Shown: in pieces, positions 14,206-22,960 of the stretch
Layout: each line of letters begins with the position of its first letter
Position numbering within the stretch: the stretch's first letter is position 1
Position numbers and translations under genes: made by a program
The notes under the pieces: generated by a model
The model's database searches: none
What the model was told of the DNA's origin: nothing
What the model saw: only the letters and a program-made list of their open reading frames with translations
From: DASXYU01 sp036502295
GTDB lineage: Bacteria; Actinomycetota; Actinomycetes; Mycobacteriales; Jatrophihabitantaceae
Assembly (NCBI GenBank): GCA_036502295.1
Contig: DASXYU010000076.1
Coordinates: 1 to 29,432, forward strand
Direction of reading: 5' to 3'
DNA length: 29,432 nucleotides

Positions 14206-17200
14206 GTGGTCCTCTCCGTCTCGCTGGCGTTGCGGCAACTGCGGCACCGCTGGTGGCGGTGGATGCTGCTCGGGCTCGGCGTCGCGCTCGTCGTCGCCGT
14301 CCCGGTGAGTTCGCAGGGACTGGCGAAGTCGGTCGCCGCGAAAGGCGCGCGCCACACCATCGCCGGCTTCAGCACCGCCCAGCGCATGGTCGTCGTCAAC
14401 CAGGACACGCTCGCGCCGATCGGTAGCCGCGCCGACCAGAACGCGCGCGTCACCGCGGCACTCGCCACCCTCTCGGCGCACCCCGCTCGCCGCGAGATGG
14501 GGTTCCGGCAGCTCGCGGTGCGCGGTCAGGCCTTCATGCTCGCCGCCACCGACAACGTCGCCTCGACCGTTCGCGTCGCCTCCGGCCGCCTTCCGGGTTC
14601 CTGCACCCCGACCCGCTGCGAGGTCCTCGTCGTAGGACGGGGCGATACACCGCAGTTGCGGCAGGCACTCGGCGACCTCGGCCTCGTCGTCGTCGGCAGT
14701 GCGGTGCGCACCGACCCCCTGCTCGTCGCCGGCCCGTACGACCCGGGGGCGCTGCCGCTCGTCCTCGGCGACGGGGTTGACGCGATGGCCGCGCTCACCC
14801 CGCTGGAACTCTTCGGCAGGCACACCGACTGGGTGACGAGCATCGACTCCAACCGCATCGTCTCCCTCGGCGTCAACGCCTACCTCCAGCGCTCCCTCGA
14901 CGTGCAAGCCGACCTGGCGAGGACGGTCGGCGGCACGACCCTGCAACAGCAGACGACTGCGTTGAGCGTGGCGGCCACCCGCGCCGAGGTCTCCACGCGC
15001 CGCTTCGGACTGCTCGGCGGCATCGCCGCGGCTCTGCTGCTCGGCTTCACGGTTGTCGCCGCCGCGGGCCTACGGCGGGAATGGAGCCTGCTCGTCGCGA
15101 CGCTGCGGCGAAGGGGAGCGACCACCGCACAGATCGGCACCGTCACCACGATCGCCGCCGTGCTCGTCGCCGTCGTCGCGGCCGTCGTCGGCTCGCTCGT
15201 CGGTGCCCTCATCTCCGCCTCGGTCGCCAACGACTCGGGCCTGCCCGCGGGTCGGGTCGCCTCGCAGGCGCTGGATGCCTCCGCCGGGAGCGTCGCCGCT
15301 CTTGCGGCTGCTGCCGTCGTCGTCACCGTCGCGGTGCTGCTCTGGTCCGACGCACGCGCCAAATCGGTGTGGCAGGTGCTCGACGTCCTCGCCGTCGCCG
15401 CGCTCGCCGCCACCGTCCTCGCCGCGGGGCGCGGCTCCACCTCGCTGGGCTCGGACGGTGATCCGCTCGTGGCCGTGCTGCCCGTCCTCGCGGCCTTCGT
15501 CGCGGCCGTGGTGGCGGCCCGGCTCTGGGGCCCGGCCGCGCGTCTCGCCGCCCGGCTGCTGCCGCGTCGCTCGGTGGCCGCCCGCATCGGCCTGCTCGGG
15601 GCGATCCGGCGCCCGCTGCGTCCCGCGGCGACCGTCGCGCTGCTCACCGCGGCGGTGACCTGCATCGTCTTCGCCGGCGGCTATCGCGACACCCTGCGGG
15701 CCGGCGCCGTGAACGCGGCCGCCTTTCAGGTGCCGCTCGACGTCACCCTCTCAGCGAGTCCGCAGCAGCCGGCGCCCTCCGCCGTGGTGGACCCCGCGGC
15801 GATCGCGCGCGCCGCACCCGGCACGCAGACCTATTCGATCCGCCGCACGGCGGCGAGCGTGCAGTCACAGCCGGGGGTGAGCGCGAGCGTCCCCGTCCTC
15901 GGAGTTCCTACTACTGCGCTACCCGAGATGACCGCATGGGCGAACACGTCGGGATCGTCACTGAGCGCCACAGGTCTCGCTGCGTCGCTGCGCGGCGGCG
16001 CGGCTCCTCTGCCGCTGCCCACGATTCGCGCCGGCACCGGTGAGGTTCGTCTCGCACAGAGCGGCGGCACCGCGAACATCGACCTCCGGCTGGTCGTACG
16101 TGCTGGGTCAGGACGCGAGGTCGGCATCGACCTCGCGCTGCGCGGCGGCACCTACACCGGCACGATCCCCACCGGTCTCGGCGAGGTGCAGGTCGTGGCA
16201 CTGACCGTGGCGGAGAGCTTCGACTACATCACCCATCACATGCATGCCGTTGGCGAGGGGCCGAGTGACGTCAAGCAACTCAGCGGCGTGTTGACGTTGG
16301 GCGCCATCGGATCGACGGCCTGGTCGTGGACGGGGTGGGGCAGCGTGCACGGCGTGACGGCCACCGCGAATCAGCTGCGGGTCGACTACCAGCTCAACGG
16401 CGCTGCGCTGGTAATTGCCCCTGGCTACGCCGCGGCGGCCGCCCGCACGCTGCGCGTCGCGGTCGACCCGGAGACGGCGAAGGCGGCGAAGGACGGCGAA
16501 CTCACACTCAGCCTCGACGGTGCGGCGGCGACCACCGTGCAGGTCGCTGCGGTGCTGCCGCGCCTCGCCGGTGCGGGGAACACCTTCATCCTCGCCGACC
16601 TCGACGCGCTCACTGCCGCGCTCGATCTCGCGAGCCCCGGGCAGAGTCCGCAGGAGTTCTGGCTGCGGGTCCCGACGTCCTCGGTACCTGCCCTCGACCG
16701 CCTGCTGCACGATGACGGCTACGCCGAGCTCGCGGTGGCGGACCGTGCCGCGATCCAGCACGACCTCGACACCGACCCGGTCGCGCAGGGATCGCAGACG
16801 CTGCTGTCGATCGTGGCGTTGCTCGCTCTCGGCGTCGCCGCCCTCGCACTCATGCTGCTCGTCGTCGGGGAGCGACGCGACGGGGCAGGCGAGCTGTATG
16901 CGTGGGAGTCCGACGGCATCGCCCCGCGCCTGCTGCGTCGCCTACTCGCAGTGCGCGCCGCGGCCGTCGCGATCATCGCCGTGCCGATCGGTTGCCTCGG
17001 CGGAGTGCTGCTCACCCACACCGGGGTGACGCTCGTCGCGGTGGATGCCTCCGGGTCGACCCCGGTTCCGCCGCTGCACGCCGCCCTCGGCACCCTTCGG
17101 GTCATCGCCGAACTCGCGATCGGCGTGGGCGCAGGCCTGCTGCTCAGCTGGATCGTCGCCTCGGTGCTGCTGCGCGAGCACTACCCGGTCGCGGCGGAGG

Positions 17201-17214
17201 CTGAGCTGCGATGA
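14206..17214 (+). CDS. Large FtsX-like ABC transporter permease
   Basis: About 1002-residue membrane protein with ten predicted membrane helices: one near residues 19-38, six between about 267 and 497, and three between about 866 and the C-terminus. Two large extracytoplasmic parts lie between them, at about 39-266 and 498-865. The start LALRQLRHRWWRWMLL and the final three-helix FtsX/MacB-like block (SIVALLALGVAALALMLLVV onward) identify a type VII/FtsX-superfamily permease; the doubling of helices suggests an internally duplicated subunit able to form the pore alone. The GTG at 14206 is preferred to one at 14146, which has no ribosome-binding site; neither is strong. The stop overlaps the ATPase gene as ATGA. 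The likely role is extrusion of an envelope lipid, lipoprotein or peptide, or mechanotransmission; the substrate is not predictable. Confidence 0.85.
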   Translation: MVLSVSLALRQLRHRWWRWMLLGLGVALVVAVPVSSQGLAKSVAAKGARHTIAGFSTAQRMVVVNQDTLAPIGSRADQNARVTAALATLSAHPARREMGFRQLAVRGQAFMLAATDNVASTVRVASGRLPGSCTPTRCEVLVVGRGDTPQLRQALGDLGLVVVGSAVRTDPLLVAGPYDPGALPLVLGDGVDAMAALTPLELFGRHTDWVTSIDSNRIVSLGVNAYLQRSLDVQADLARTVGGTTLQQQTTALSVAATRAEVSTRRFGLLGGIAAALLLGFTVVAAAGLRREWSLLVATLRRRGATTAQIGTVTTIAAVLVAVVAAVVGSLVGALISASVANDSGLPAGRVASQALDASAGSVAALAAAAVVVTVAVLLWSDARAKSVWQVLDVLAVAALAATVLAAGRGSTSLGSDGDPLVAVLPVLAAFVAAVVAARLWGPAARLAARLLPRRSVAARIGLLGAIRRPLRPAATVALLTAAVTCIVFAGGYRDTLRAGAVNAAAFQVPLDVTLSASPQQPAPSAVVDPAAIARAAPGTQTYSIRRTAASVQSQPGVSASVPVLGVPTTALPEMTAWANTSGSSLSATGLAASLRGGAAPLPLPTIRAGTGEVRLAQSGGTANIDLRLVVRAGSGREVGIDLALRGGTYTGTIPTGLGEVQVVALTVAESFDYITHHMHAVGEGPSDVKQLSGVLTLGAIGSTAWSWTGWGSVHGVTATANQLRVDYQLNGAALVIAPGYAAAAARTLRVAVDPETAKAAKDGELTLSLDGAAATTVQVAAVLPRLAGAGNTFILADLDALTAALDLASPGQSPQEFWLRVPTSSVPALDRLLHDDGYAELAVADRAAIQHDLDTDPVAQGSQTLLSIVALLALGVAALALMLLVVGERRDGAGELYAWESDGIAPRLLRRLLAVRAAAVAIIAVPIGCLGGVLLTHTGVTLVAVDASGSTPVPPLHAALGTLRVIAELAIGVGAGLLLSWIVASVLLREHYPVAAEAELR

Positions 17215-18767
17215 CTGTCATGACGACGACCCTCAGTATCGAAGCGAGTGATCTCTTCTGCCTCTACTCGGTTCCCGGCGGCGCCACCGTCGCGGCGCTG
17301 CGTGGCATGTCGCTGCGGATCGCGGCGGGGGAGCGGGTCGTGGTGCACGGCCCCAACGGGTCGGGCAAGACGACGCTGCTGCGCGTCCTCACCGGAGAGA
17401 TTTCACCGAGCGCGGGCTCGGTGCGGGTCGGTGGCCGTGAACTCGTCGGAGCCTCGCGGCACGCGGTCACGGCGCTGCGCCGCGACGTCCTCGGCCAGGT
17501 CGACCAGCACTCAGGACGGACGTTGCGTCCCGAACTCAGTGTCCGCGACAACGTCGCGCTGCAACTGCTCCTCTCCGGACGCAGCCGGCCGGAGGCCCGC
17601 CGGGCCGCCGATGCCGCGCTCGCCGCACTGGATCTCGACGCGCTCGCGGACCGGCATCCGGCGACCCTCTCGGCCGGTGAGGCGCAGCGGGTCGCGGTCT
17701 GCGCCGCGATCGTGCACTCCCCGACTGTGCTGCTCGCCGACGAACCCACCGGCGAACTCGACCTCGCGGCGGCCGACGCCGTCTATGACCTACTCGCCTC
17801 CGCGGCGGCGCACGTCGGCGCGACGCTGCTGCTGGTGAGTCACGACCCGCGAGCCGCGCGCGTCGCGGACCGCGTCGTCCGCATCCGCGACGGGCGCCTC
17901 TCCGAGCAGTGGAATCCACAGGCGCCCGATGACGAGTCGCTCGTCGTCGACTCACGGGGCTGGGTGCGGATCCCAGAGCCGCTGCGCCGCACGGCCGGCA
18001 TCGGCGAGACGCTTCGTGTCATGCCGGTGATTGAGCAGAACCGCATCGAGCGGCTGCACATCCTTGGTGACGGTCACGCCCCGCCGCCCACGCCCACACC
18101 ACCCGTCCTGCCGGCACCGGCGCAGATCTTGGCGCATCCGGCGCTGCTCGCCGAGGGACTACGCCTCACCTTCGGTGACCGGAGCCTCTATGGCGGCCTC
18201 ACCGTCGAGGTGGCACCTGCCGCGCTCACCGTCCTCCGCGGCCGCTCCGGAGCGGGCAAGTCGACGCTGCTGCGCCTGCTGCTCGGATTGGTCGATCCCG
18301 ACGAGGGGCGCGTCGTCCTCGCCGGAGTCGACCTCACCGGACTCGACCGTCTCGCCCGCGCCCGAGTGCGGCGCGACGCGGTCGGCGTCGGCCTGCAACT
18401 GGGTTCGCTCGCCGAACCGCTCGACACCTGGGAGAACCTCGCGCTGGCACGAACGTCCCGTGGTCTCGCGGCCGAGGGCGTGACGCTGGACGCGGCGGTC
18501 GATGCGCTCGGACTTCGGGCGGTCGCGGACCGTCCGGTGCGCCTGCTGTCGGGCGGCGAACGTCAGCGCGTCACGATCGCGCGGTCATTGGTGGTGACCC
18601 GTCCCGTTGTCGTCCTCGACGAACCGACATCCCAACAGGACGAGGCTCACGCGGAGTTGGTCACGGCGGTGCTGGTGGCCGCCGCGCGCGCGGGCACGGC
18701 AGTCCTCTGCGCGACACACGACGACCACCTGGCGGCGGCCGCGGACGCCCTTGTCGAACTCGCTTAG
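17211..18767 (+). CDS. Tandem ABC ATPase (LolD/MacB-like, two cassettes) with an AbrB-like linker segment
   Basis: 518-residue protein with two complete ATP-binding cassettes. Cassette 1: Walker A GPNGSGKTT (47-55), signature LSAGEAQ (153-159), Walker B LLADE (174-178), His211. Cassette 2: Walker A GRSGAGKST (344-352), signature LSGGERQ (446-452), Walker B VVLDE (467-471), His503. Between them, residues 244-285 read like a SpoVT/AbrB swapped-hairpin unit (VVDSRGWVRIP, then LRRTAGIGETLRV), followed by a Pro-rich linker (290-305). The ATPase supplies both sites for the large permease upstream, with which it is translationally coupled (ATGA). The AbrB-like piece could mediate dimer contacts or bind a partner; DNA binding is not implied. 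The 3' end overlaps the convergent gene by 4 bp. Confidence 0.9.
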   Translation: MTVMTTTLSIEASDLFCLYSVPGGATVAALRGMSLRIAAGERVVVHGPNGSGKTTLLRVLTGEISPSAGSVRVGGRELVGASRHAVTALRRDVLGQVDQHSGRTLRPELSVRDNVALQLLLSGRSRPEARRAADAALAALDLDALADRHPATLSAGEAQRVAVCAAIVHSPTVLLADEPTGELDLAAADAVYDLLASAAAHVGATLLLVSHDPRAARVADRVVRIRDGRLSEQWNPQAPDDESLVVDSRGWVRIPEPLRRTAGIGETLRVMPVIEQNRIERLHILGDGHAPPPTPTPPVLPAPAQILAHPALLAEGLRLTFGDRSLYGGLTVEVAPAALTVLRGRSGAGKSTLLRLLLGLVDPDEGRVVLAGVDLTGLDRLARARVRRDAVGVGLQLGSLAEPLDTWENLALARTSRGLAAEGVTLDAAVDALGLRAVADRPVRLLSGGERQRVTIARSLVVTRPVVVLDEPTSQQDEAHAELVTAVLVAAARAGTAVLCATHDDHLAAAADALVELA

Positions 18768-19171
18768 GGATTGCCCTCGTTCTTGCGCTTCTCTTCCTCC
18801 GCGCGGCGGCGTTGCTCTTCGGCGCGGAGCTTGAGCTTCGCGAGGAACTCCTCGTCGTCATCCGGGTTGGCCGGGACGTAACGCCCCGGACTGTCGTACT
18901 CCGGATAGCGGTTACGTACATCGTGTGAGGCCGTGCCACGGGAGAAGATGCTGCCGCGCGCCGGCCCGGGACGCACCGAGGATTTGTTCCAGTTGTGGCC
19001 GAAGACCAGCCACGCGATCGAGCCGATGTCTGCGAAGAGTAGGACGATGAAGACCCAGGCGAGCTTGGGGAGTGTGCGGATGTGCGCCTCGTCGTGGAAC
19101 AGCACGTCGATGAAGCAGAACACCCACAGCGCGATGCCAATCAGCAGTGCGCCGCCCGAGAAGAACACCAT
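18764..19171 (-). CDS. PLD-nuclease N-terminal-domain membrane protein
   Basis: 135-residue protein with two membrane helices (about residues 5-22 and 37-59) joined by a short loop DVLFHDEAHIRTLPKLAW. This is the PLDc_N domain normally found at the N-terminus of cardiolipin synthases, here without any phospholipase D domain. After GHNWNKSSVRPGP comes a cytoplasmic tail ending in a highly charged helix (EEFLAKLKLRAEEQRRRAEEEK), likely coiled coil. Such stand-alone proteins are common in actinobacteria and of unknown function. The gene lies 15 nt downstream of the histidine kinase gene on the same strand and is probably in its operon. Confidence 0.82.
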   Translation of the reverse strand: MVFFSGGALLIGIALWVFCFIDVLFHDEAHIRTLPKLAWVFIVLLFADIGSIAWLVFGHNWNKSSVRPGPARGSIFSRGTASHDVRNRYPEYDSPGRYVPANPDDDEEFLAKLKLRAEEQRRRAEEEKRKNEGNP

Positions 19172-19186
19172 GCGGCAAACGCTACT

Positions 19187-20191
19187 TCAGGTCGGCAAGT
19201 CGATGCGGAAGAGCGCCGGATCGTGCTGCACGAGAATGACGTCGCCCTCCACCGCGCGTGCGAGGCGGCGGGCGAGCGGCAGTCCGAGTCCGGCACCGGA
19301 GTGCTCTGAGCCAAGTGATCGCGACGTAACCCCGGGCAGGAAGATCGCCTCGACCTCATCGGCAGGGATCGGTGGTCCGTCGTTGCCTATCTCGATCCGT
19401 ACCCGGCCGGTCGCGAGCGTGGTTCGCACAGATACCGACGTCTCCGCGAATCGCATGGCGTTGGCGAGCACAGGGGCAAGGATCCGCTCACCGAGCTGAT
19501 GGTCGACCGCCACATGCAGGTCGTCGGGTTGCACCGTGACGGTGAGCTCGAGCTCGCACCGCCGATGAGCGCTCGCTGTGGCGAGTTGCACCAGCTCGGA
19601 GACCAGGGTCCGGCCCTGCGTCTCGGCGTGGTCAGCGCGGGCGCCGGCGAGAAGCGTCTCCACGATTCGCTGCATGGTGAGCGCTGCCGTCCGGATCCCC
19701 TCCACCGACGCGGCGTCCTCGGCTGCGAGAGTGGAGCGCCGGAGCAGTTCTGTCTCGGCGAGTACCCACGTGAGCGGTGTACGCAACTCGTGAGACAGCT
19801 CGGCAGAGATGGTTCGCTCGTATCGCAAGAGCGCTGCGACGCGGTCGAGGAGCACGTCGAGCGTCTGCGCCAACGAGTCGATCTCGGCGAATGGCTGGTG
19901 CTGTCCGAAGCGTCGGCCGGGTTCGCTGATCGACCACCGCGCTGCGCGTTGCGTCATCAGCTCCACGGGCTGCAGCGCGCGCCGCACGGTGAGCCGGAGC
20001 ACCGGATACAAGCCGAGCAGTAGCAGGACGGCGACGATTATCGAGCCGACGAGGGTGCGGTGTTCGGCAGGCTCGTTGTCGGTGGTGCTGGCATCGACGA
20101 GGATGTTGAGCGCGACCGTGAGCACCGTCAGCCAGCATGCCGTGATGCCCAACGCCAAGACGGCCACGCGACCGCGGAGGGTCCGTTTCAT
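19187..20191 (-). CDS. Sensor histidine kinase
   Basis: 334-residue membrane kinase. Two membrane helices, at about 8-30 and 46-68, leave only about 15 extracytoplasmic residues between them, so the signal is probably sensed in or near the membrane. A HAMP-like linker follows. The phosphoacceptor is His134 in ELSHELRTPL. The ATPase has an N-box-like NAMRFAE, the G1 box IEIGNDGPPIP and the G2 box SGAGLGLPLARRL. The start ATG overlaps the response regulator stop (ATGA), so the two form a coupled pair. The stimulus is unknown; small-loop sensors of this type often respond to envelope stress, antimicrobial peptides or metals. Confidence 0.93.
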   Translation of the reverse strand: MKRTLRGRVAVLALGITACWLTVLTVALNILVDASTTDNEPAEHRTLVGSIIVAVLLLLGLYPVLRLTVRRALQPVELMTQRAARWSISEPGRRFGQHQPFAEIDSLAQTLDVLLDRVAALLRYERTISAELSHELRTPLTWVLAETELLRRSTLAAEDAASVEGIRTAALTMQRIVETLLAGARADHAETQGRTLVSELVQLATASAHRRCELELTVTVQPDDLHVAVDHQLGERILAPVLANAMRFAETSVSVRTTLATGRVRIEIGNDGPPIPADEVEAIFLPGVTSRSLGSEHSGAGLGLPLARRLARAVEGDVILVQHDPALFRIDLPT

Positions 20192-20859
20192 CGCAACTCG
20201 TAACCGACTCCGCGGACGACCTCGATGCGCGCGGACGATCCCACCTCGGCGATCCTGCGGCGCAGCTTGGCGACGTACTGATCAAGGGTGTTCTCCGACA
20301 CGATCGCCCCAGGGGGCCACGCTGCCGCCCGGAGTTCGTCACGGCGGACGACTCCGCCCTTGCTCACCAGGCAGCCGAGCAGGCGGAACTCGGTCGGTGC
20401 GAGTCGCACGCTGTTTCCCGCGTCGACGAGGCGGTGACCGAGCGGGTCGACATATAGACCGCCTGCGTCACAGCTCGCAGGCAGCGGCCGTCGGCGCAGT
20501 AGGGCACGCAGCCGTGCGACAAGCTCGGAGAGCTGGAACGGCTTGATCATGTAGTCGTCGGCACCGGCGGCAAAGCCGGCGAGGAGATCCACCGAGCTCT
20601 GCCTCGCGGTGAGGAAGACGATCGGAACATCGACACCACGCGCTCGCATCGCCTGACAGACGTCCCGCCCATCCGAGTCGGGCAGACCGATGTCCATCAC
20701 CACCGCGTCCAGCTGTGTCTTCGCCGCCGCGAGCGCGGCACCTCCGTCCGCCGCGGTGAGAACCGTGAAGCCTTCGGTGCGTAACCCGCGGGCGAGGACG
20801 GCGCGCAGCCCGTGATCGTCCTCGACGACGAGGATGCGAGGCTGGGTCACCTCGTCCAT
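20188..20859 (-). CDS. OmpR/PhoB-family response regulator
   Basis: 223-residue regulator. The receiver domain has the acidic pair VEDD, the phosphoacceptor Asp in VVMDIGLPD (residue 56 from the chosen ATG), the switch Thr in FLTAR and Lys in MIKPF. The C-terminal winged helix ends with NTLDQYVAKLRRRI and VRGVGYELR, the OmpR-family recognition and wing motifs. The ATG at 20859 is preferred; a TTG four codons upstream (20871) has AGAGG directly adjacent, too close to serve it. It is the first gene of a probable regulator-kinase-PLDc_N operon, 63 nt downstream of the DUF347 membrane protein gene. Confidence 0.93.
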   Translation of the reverse strand: MDEVTQPRILVVEDDHGLRAVLARGLRTEGFTVLTAADGGAALAAAKTQLDAVVMDIGLPDSDGRDVCQAMRARGVDVPIVFLTARQSSVDLLAGFAAGADDYMIKPFQLSELVARLRALLRRRPLPASCDAGGLYVDPLGHRLVDAGNSVRLAPTEFRLLGCLVSKGGVVRRDELRAAAWPPGAIVSENTLDQYVAKLRRRIAEVGSSARIEVVRGVGYELR

Positions 20860-20922
20860 TGTGGTGGGCAACCTCTGGGAAAACTGTGCTGCCGATGGGC
20901 GCCGACGACGTTCTCGGGCGGA

Positions 20923-21750
20923 TCAGGCGCCGACCGGTTCCGGTTCGGGCTCGGGATCGTTGTAGGGCTCGCCGATCACCTCGTGCTCCTCGCGGTCGGC
21001 CTTCGAAACCGTCAGGTAGACGACGACCGCGGCGATCGCGGAGAGGAAGAGCAGGCTCGTGCCGAGCGTGCCGAGTCCGAGCCCACCGTCGGTGTGCGAC
21101 GAGGAGAGGAAGTCACCGATGTTCGCCCCGAGCGGACGGGTGAGGACGTAGGCCAGCCAGAAGCACAGGACGGGGCCTGCGCCGAGACCCCAGGCGAGGA
21201 CGACTGCGGCGATGAGAGCAGCGGGAAGGATCACCGATGGCCCGGGCCCCCAGCCGGCGAGGTCGAGCGTCCAGTCACCCGCAGCAGTGCCGAGCGCGAA
21301 GGTGACGAGAACGGTGACCCAGTACCACGCCTCGCGAGGGCAGGTGTTGATGCTGTGGATCGAGAGCGTCCGCTCGCGCCAGTACCAAGCACCGAAGACC
21401 ACGACGAGCAGTACGGCGAAGAGGGTGAAGCTGCGGTTCAACGGCACGTTGTGTCCGTCGGTCATGTTGTCGGTGACCAGAGTGCCGACGACACTCACCA
21501 GCACCACGTTGAGCCAGTACACCGCGGGCACGTAACGCGTCAGTCTGAACTGCACACCCAGCGCGAGGACGAAGGCGCCGGCGAAGATCCACGTGGTGTT
21601 GACCAGCCCCACGCCGAGGGTTTCGTTGATGTAGTCGGCGAAGCTCTCGCCCACTGTGGTGCAGAGGATCTTGATGATCCAGAAATAGATGGTGACCTGT
21701 GGGACCTTGCTCAGCAGCTGGGTGCGGGTAGCCATACCGGTAAGGGTCAT
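20923..21750 (-). CDS. DUF347-repeat (COG4705) membrane protein
   Basis: 275-residue integral membrane protein built of four similar two-helix units. Each unit has a Trp/Tyr-rich start and a GT/GE...AD motif: KVPQVTIYFWIIK with TTVGESFADYI, VYWLNVVLVSVVGTLVTDNM, AWYWVTVLVTFALGTAAGDW, and FWLAYVLTRPLGANIGDFL. This is the DUF347 repeat pattern of COG4705 proteins. The C-terminal tail is acidic (DREEHEVIGEP, then an EP repeat). The ATG at 21750 has AGAAGG just upstream; the longer frame is a shadow of the divergent Nif3 gene. Acidic residues within helices suggest ion or metal transport, but this is inference. The two-component genes lie downstream on the same strand and may regulate it. Confidence 0.85.
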   Translation of the reverse strand: MTLTGMATRTQLLSKVPQVTIYFWIIKILCTTVGESFADYINETLGVGLVNTTWIFAGAFVLALGVQFRLTRYVPAVYWLNVVLVSVVGTLVTDNMTDGHNVPLNRSFTLFAVLLVVVFGAWYWRERTLSIHSINTCPREAWYWVTVLVTFALGTAAGDWTLDLAGWGPGPSVILPAALIAAVVLAWGLGAGPVLCFWLAYVLTRPLGANIGDFLSSSHTDGGLGLGTLGTSLLFLSAIAAVVVYLTVSKADREEHEVIGEPYNDPEPEPEPVGA

Positions 21751-21793
21751 GGACCTTCTCTGAACACCGCCTGACCGCGGATAGGCTTCGACC

Positions 21794-22960
21794 GTGCCCA
21801 CACTCGGCGAGCTGACCGCCACTTTGCAGGAGTGGTTCCCGCCGTCGTGGGCGGAGTCATGGGACGCGGTCGGGCTTGTCTGCGGCGATCCGGGGGAGGC
21901 CGTCTCGCGGGTGCTCCTCGCGATCGATCCGCTGCCCGAGACAACTGCGGAGGCCGAGCGGGTGGGTGCGCAGTTGCTGCTCACACACCATCCGCTGTTC
22001 CTCACCGGCGTTCACGGCGTGCCAGCGACCGATCCCAAGGGCGCCCTGGTGCATCGGATGATCCGAGCCGGTCTCGCGCACTTCGTCGCGCACACCAACG
22101 CCGACGTTGCGGCGCCGGGTGTCTCAGACGCCCTCGCGGATGTCCTCGGCCTTCACGAACTGCGTCCGCTGCAACCCGTGCCCGAGCCCGTGCTCGACAA
22201 GCTCGTGGTCTTCGTCCCCCGTGTCGATGCGGAGCGGCTCATCGATGTGCTCGCCGCCGCAGGTGCCGGCGCACTCGGCGACTACGACCGCTGTGCGTGG
22301 GTCACCGACGGCACGGGCACGTTCCGTCCTCTCACCGGCGCCACCCCGGCCGTCGGAGGCATCGGCGAGATCGAGCGCGTGGCAGAGAGCCGTGTTGAGA
22401 TGATCGTGCCGGCGCACCGGCGTGCCGCGGTGATCGCAGCCCTGCATGCTGCGCACCCCTACGAGGAACCGGCCTTCGACCTGCTCGCCGGCGTCGCCGT
22501 CCCCTCGGCGCGTGGCACGGGACGGATCGGCGATCTCACCGCGCCGATGACCCTGCGCGAATTCACGATGCACGCCGCCGCAGTCCTCCCGGCCACCGCG
22601 TGGGGTGTCCGTGCGGCGGGCGACCCCGATCGCCTGCTGCGCAGCGTCGCGGTCTGCGGCGGATCGGGGGGCTCACTGGCGGAGACCGCGCGCCGCAGCG
22701 GAGCTGACATGCTGCTCACCGCCGATCTCAAGCACCACGCGACACTTGAGACGGTGAACGAACGTGGTGCGGATGGCATCGCACTGGTCGATGCCGCGCA
22801 TTGGGCGACCGAGGCGCCATGGCTGGATGTCCTCGCGGTTCGGCTCCGCGAGCACTTCGGCACTAGCCTCGACGTGCACGTCTCGCGCATCGTCACCGAC
22901 CCGTGGACGCTGCACGCGCACGCGCCCGAGAACGCACTGAAGGAACAAGAGAATTCGTGA
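21794..22960 (+). CDS. Nif3-like dinuclear metal centre protein (DUF34)
   Basis: 388-residue protein of the NIF3/YbgI/DUF34 family, the counterpart of M. tuberculosis Rv2230c. Metal ligands are recognisable: His65 and His66 (THHPLF), His100 and Asp104 (AHTNAD), and the C-terminal pair in DAAHWATE. A middle segment (about 135-240) with HPYEEPAFDLL is the PII/CutA-like insert found in the longer members. The family is annotated as GTP cyclohydrolase 1 type 2, but that activity is weakly supported, and roles in cofactor damage repair or metal handling have been suggested. The GTG at 21794 may be leaderless: TAGGCT (21782-21787) ends 6 nt before it. The stop overlaps the next gene as GTGA. Confidence 0.93.
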   Translation: MPTLGELTATLQEWFPPSWAESWDAVGLVCGDPGEAVSRVLLAIDPLPETTAEAERVGAQLLLTHHPLFLTGVHGVPATDPKGALVHRMIRAGLAHFVAHTNADVAAPGVSDALADVLGLHELRPLQPVPEPVLDKLVVFVPRVDAERLIDVLAAAGAGALGDYDRCAWVTDGTGTFRPLTGATPAVGGIGEIERVAESRVEMIVPAHRRAAVIAALHAAHPYEEPAFDLLAGVAVPSARGTGRIGDLTAPMTLREFTMHAAAVLPATAWGVRAAGDPDRLLRSVAVCGGSGGSLAETARRSGADMLLTADLKHHATLETVNERGADGIALVDAAHWATEAPWLDVLAVRLREHFGTSLDVHVSRIVTDPWTLHAHAPENALKEQENS

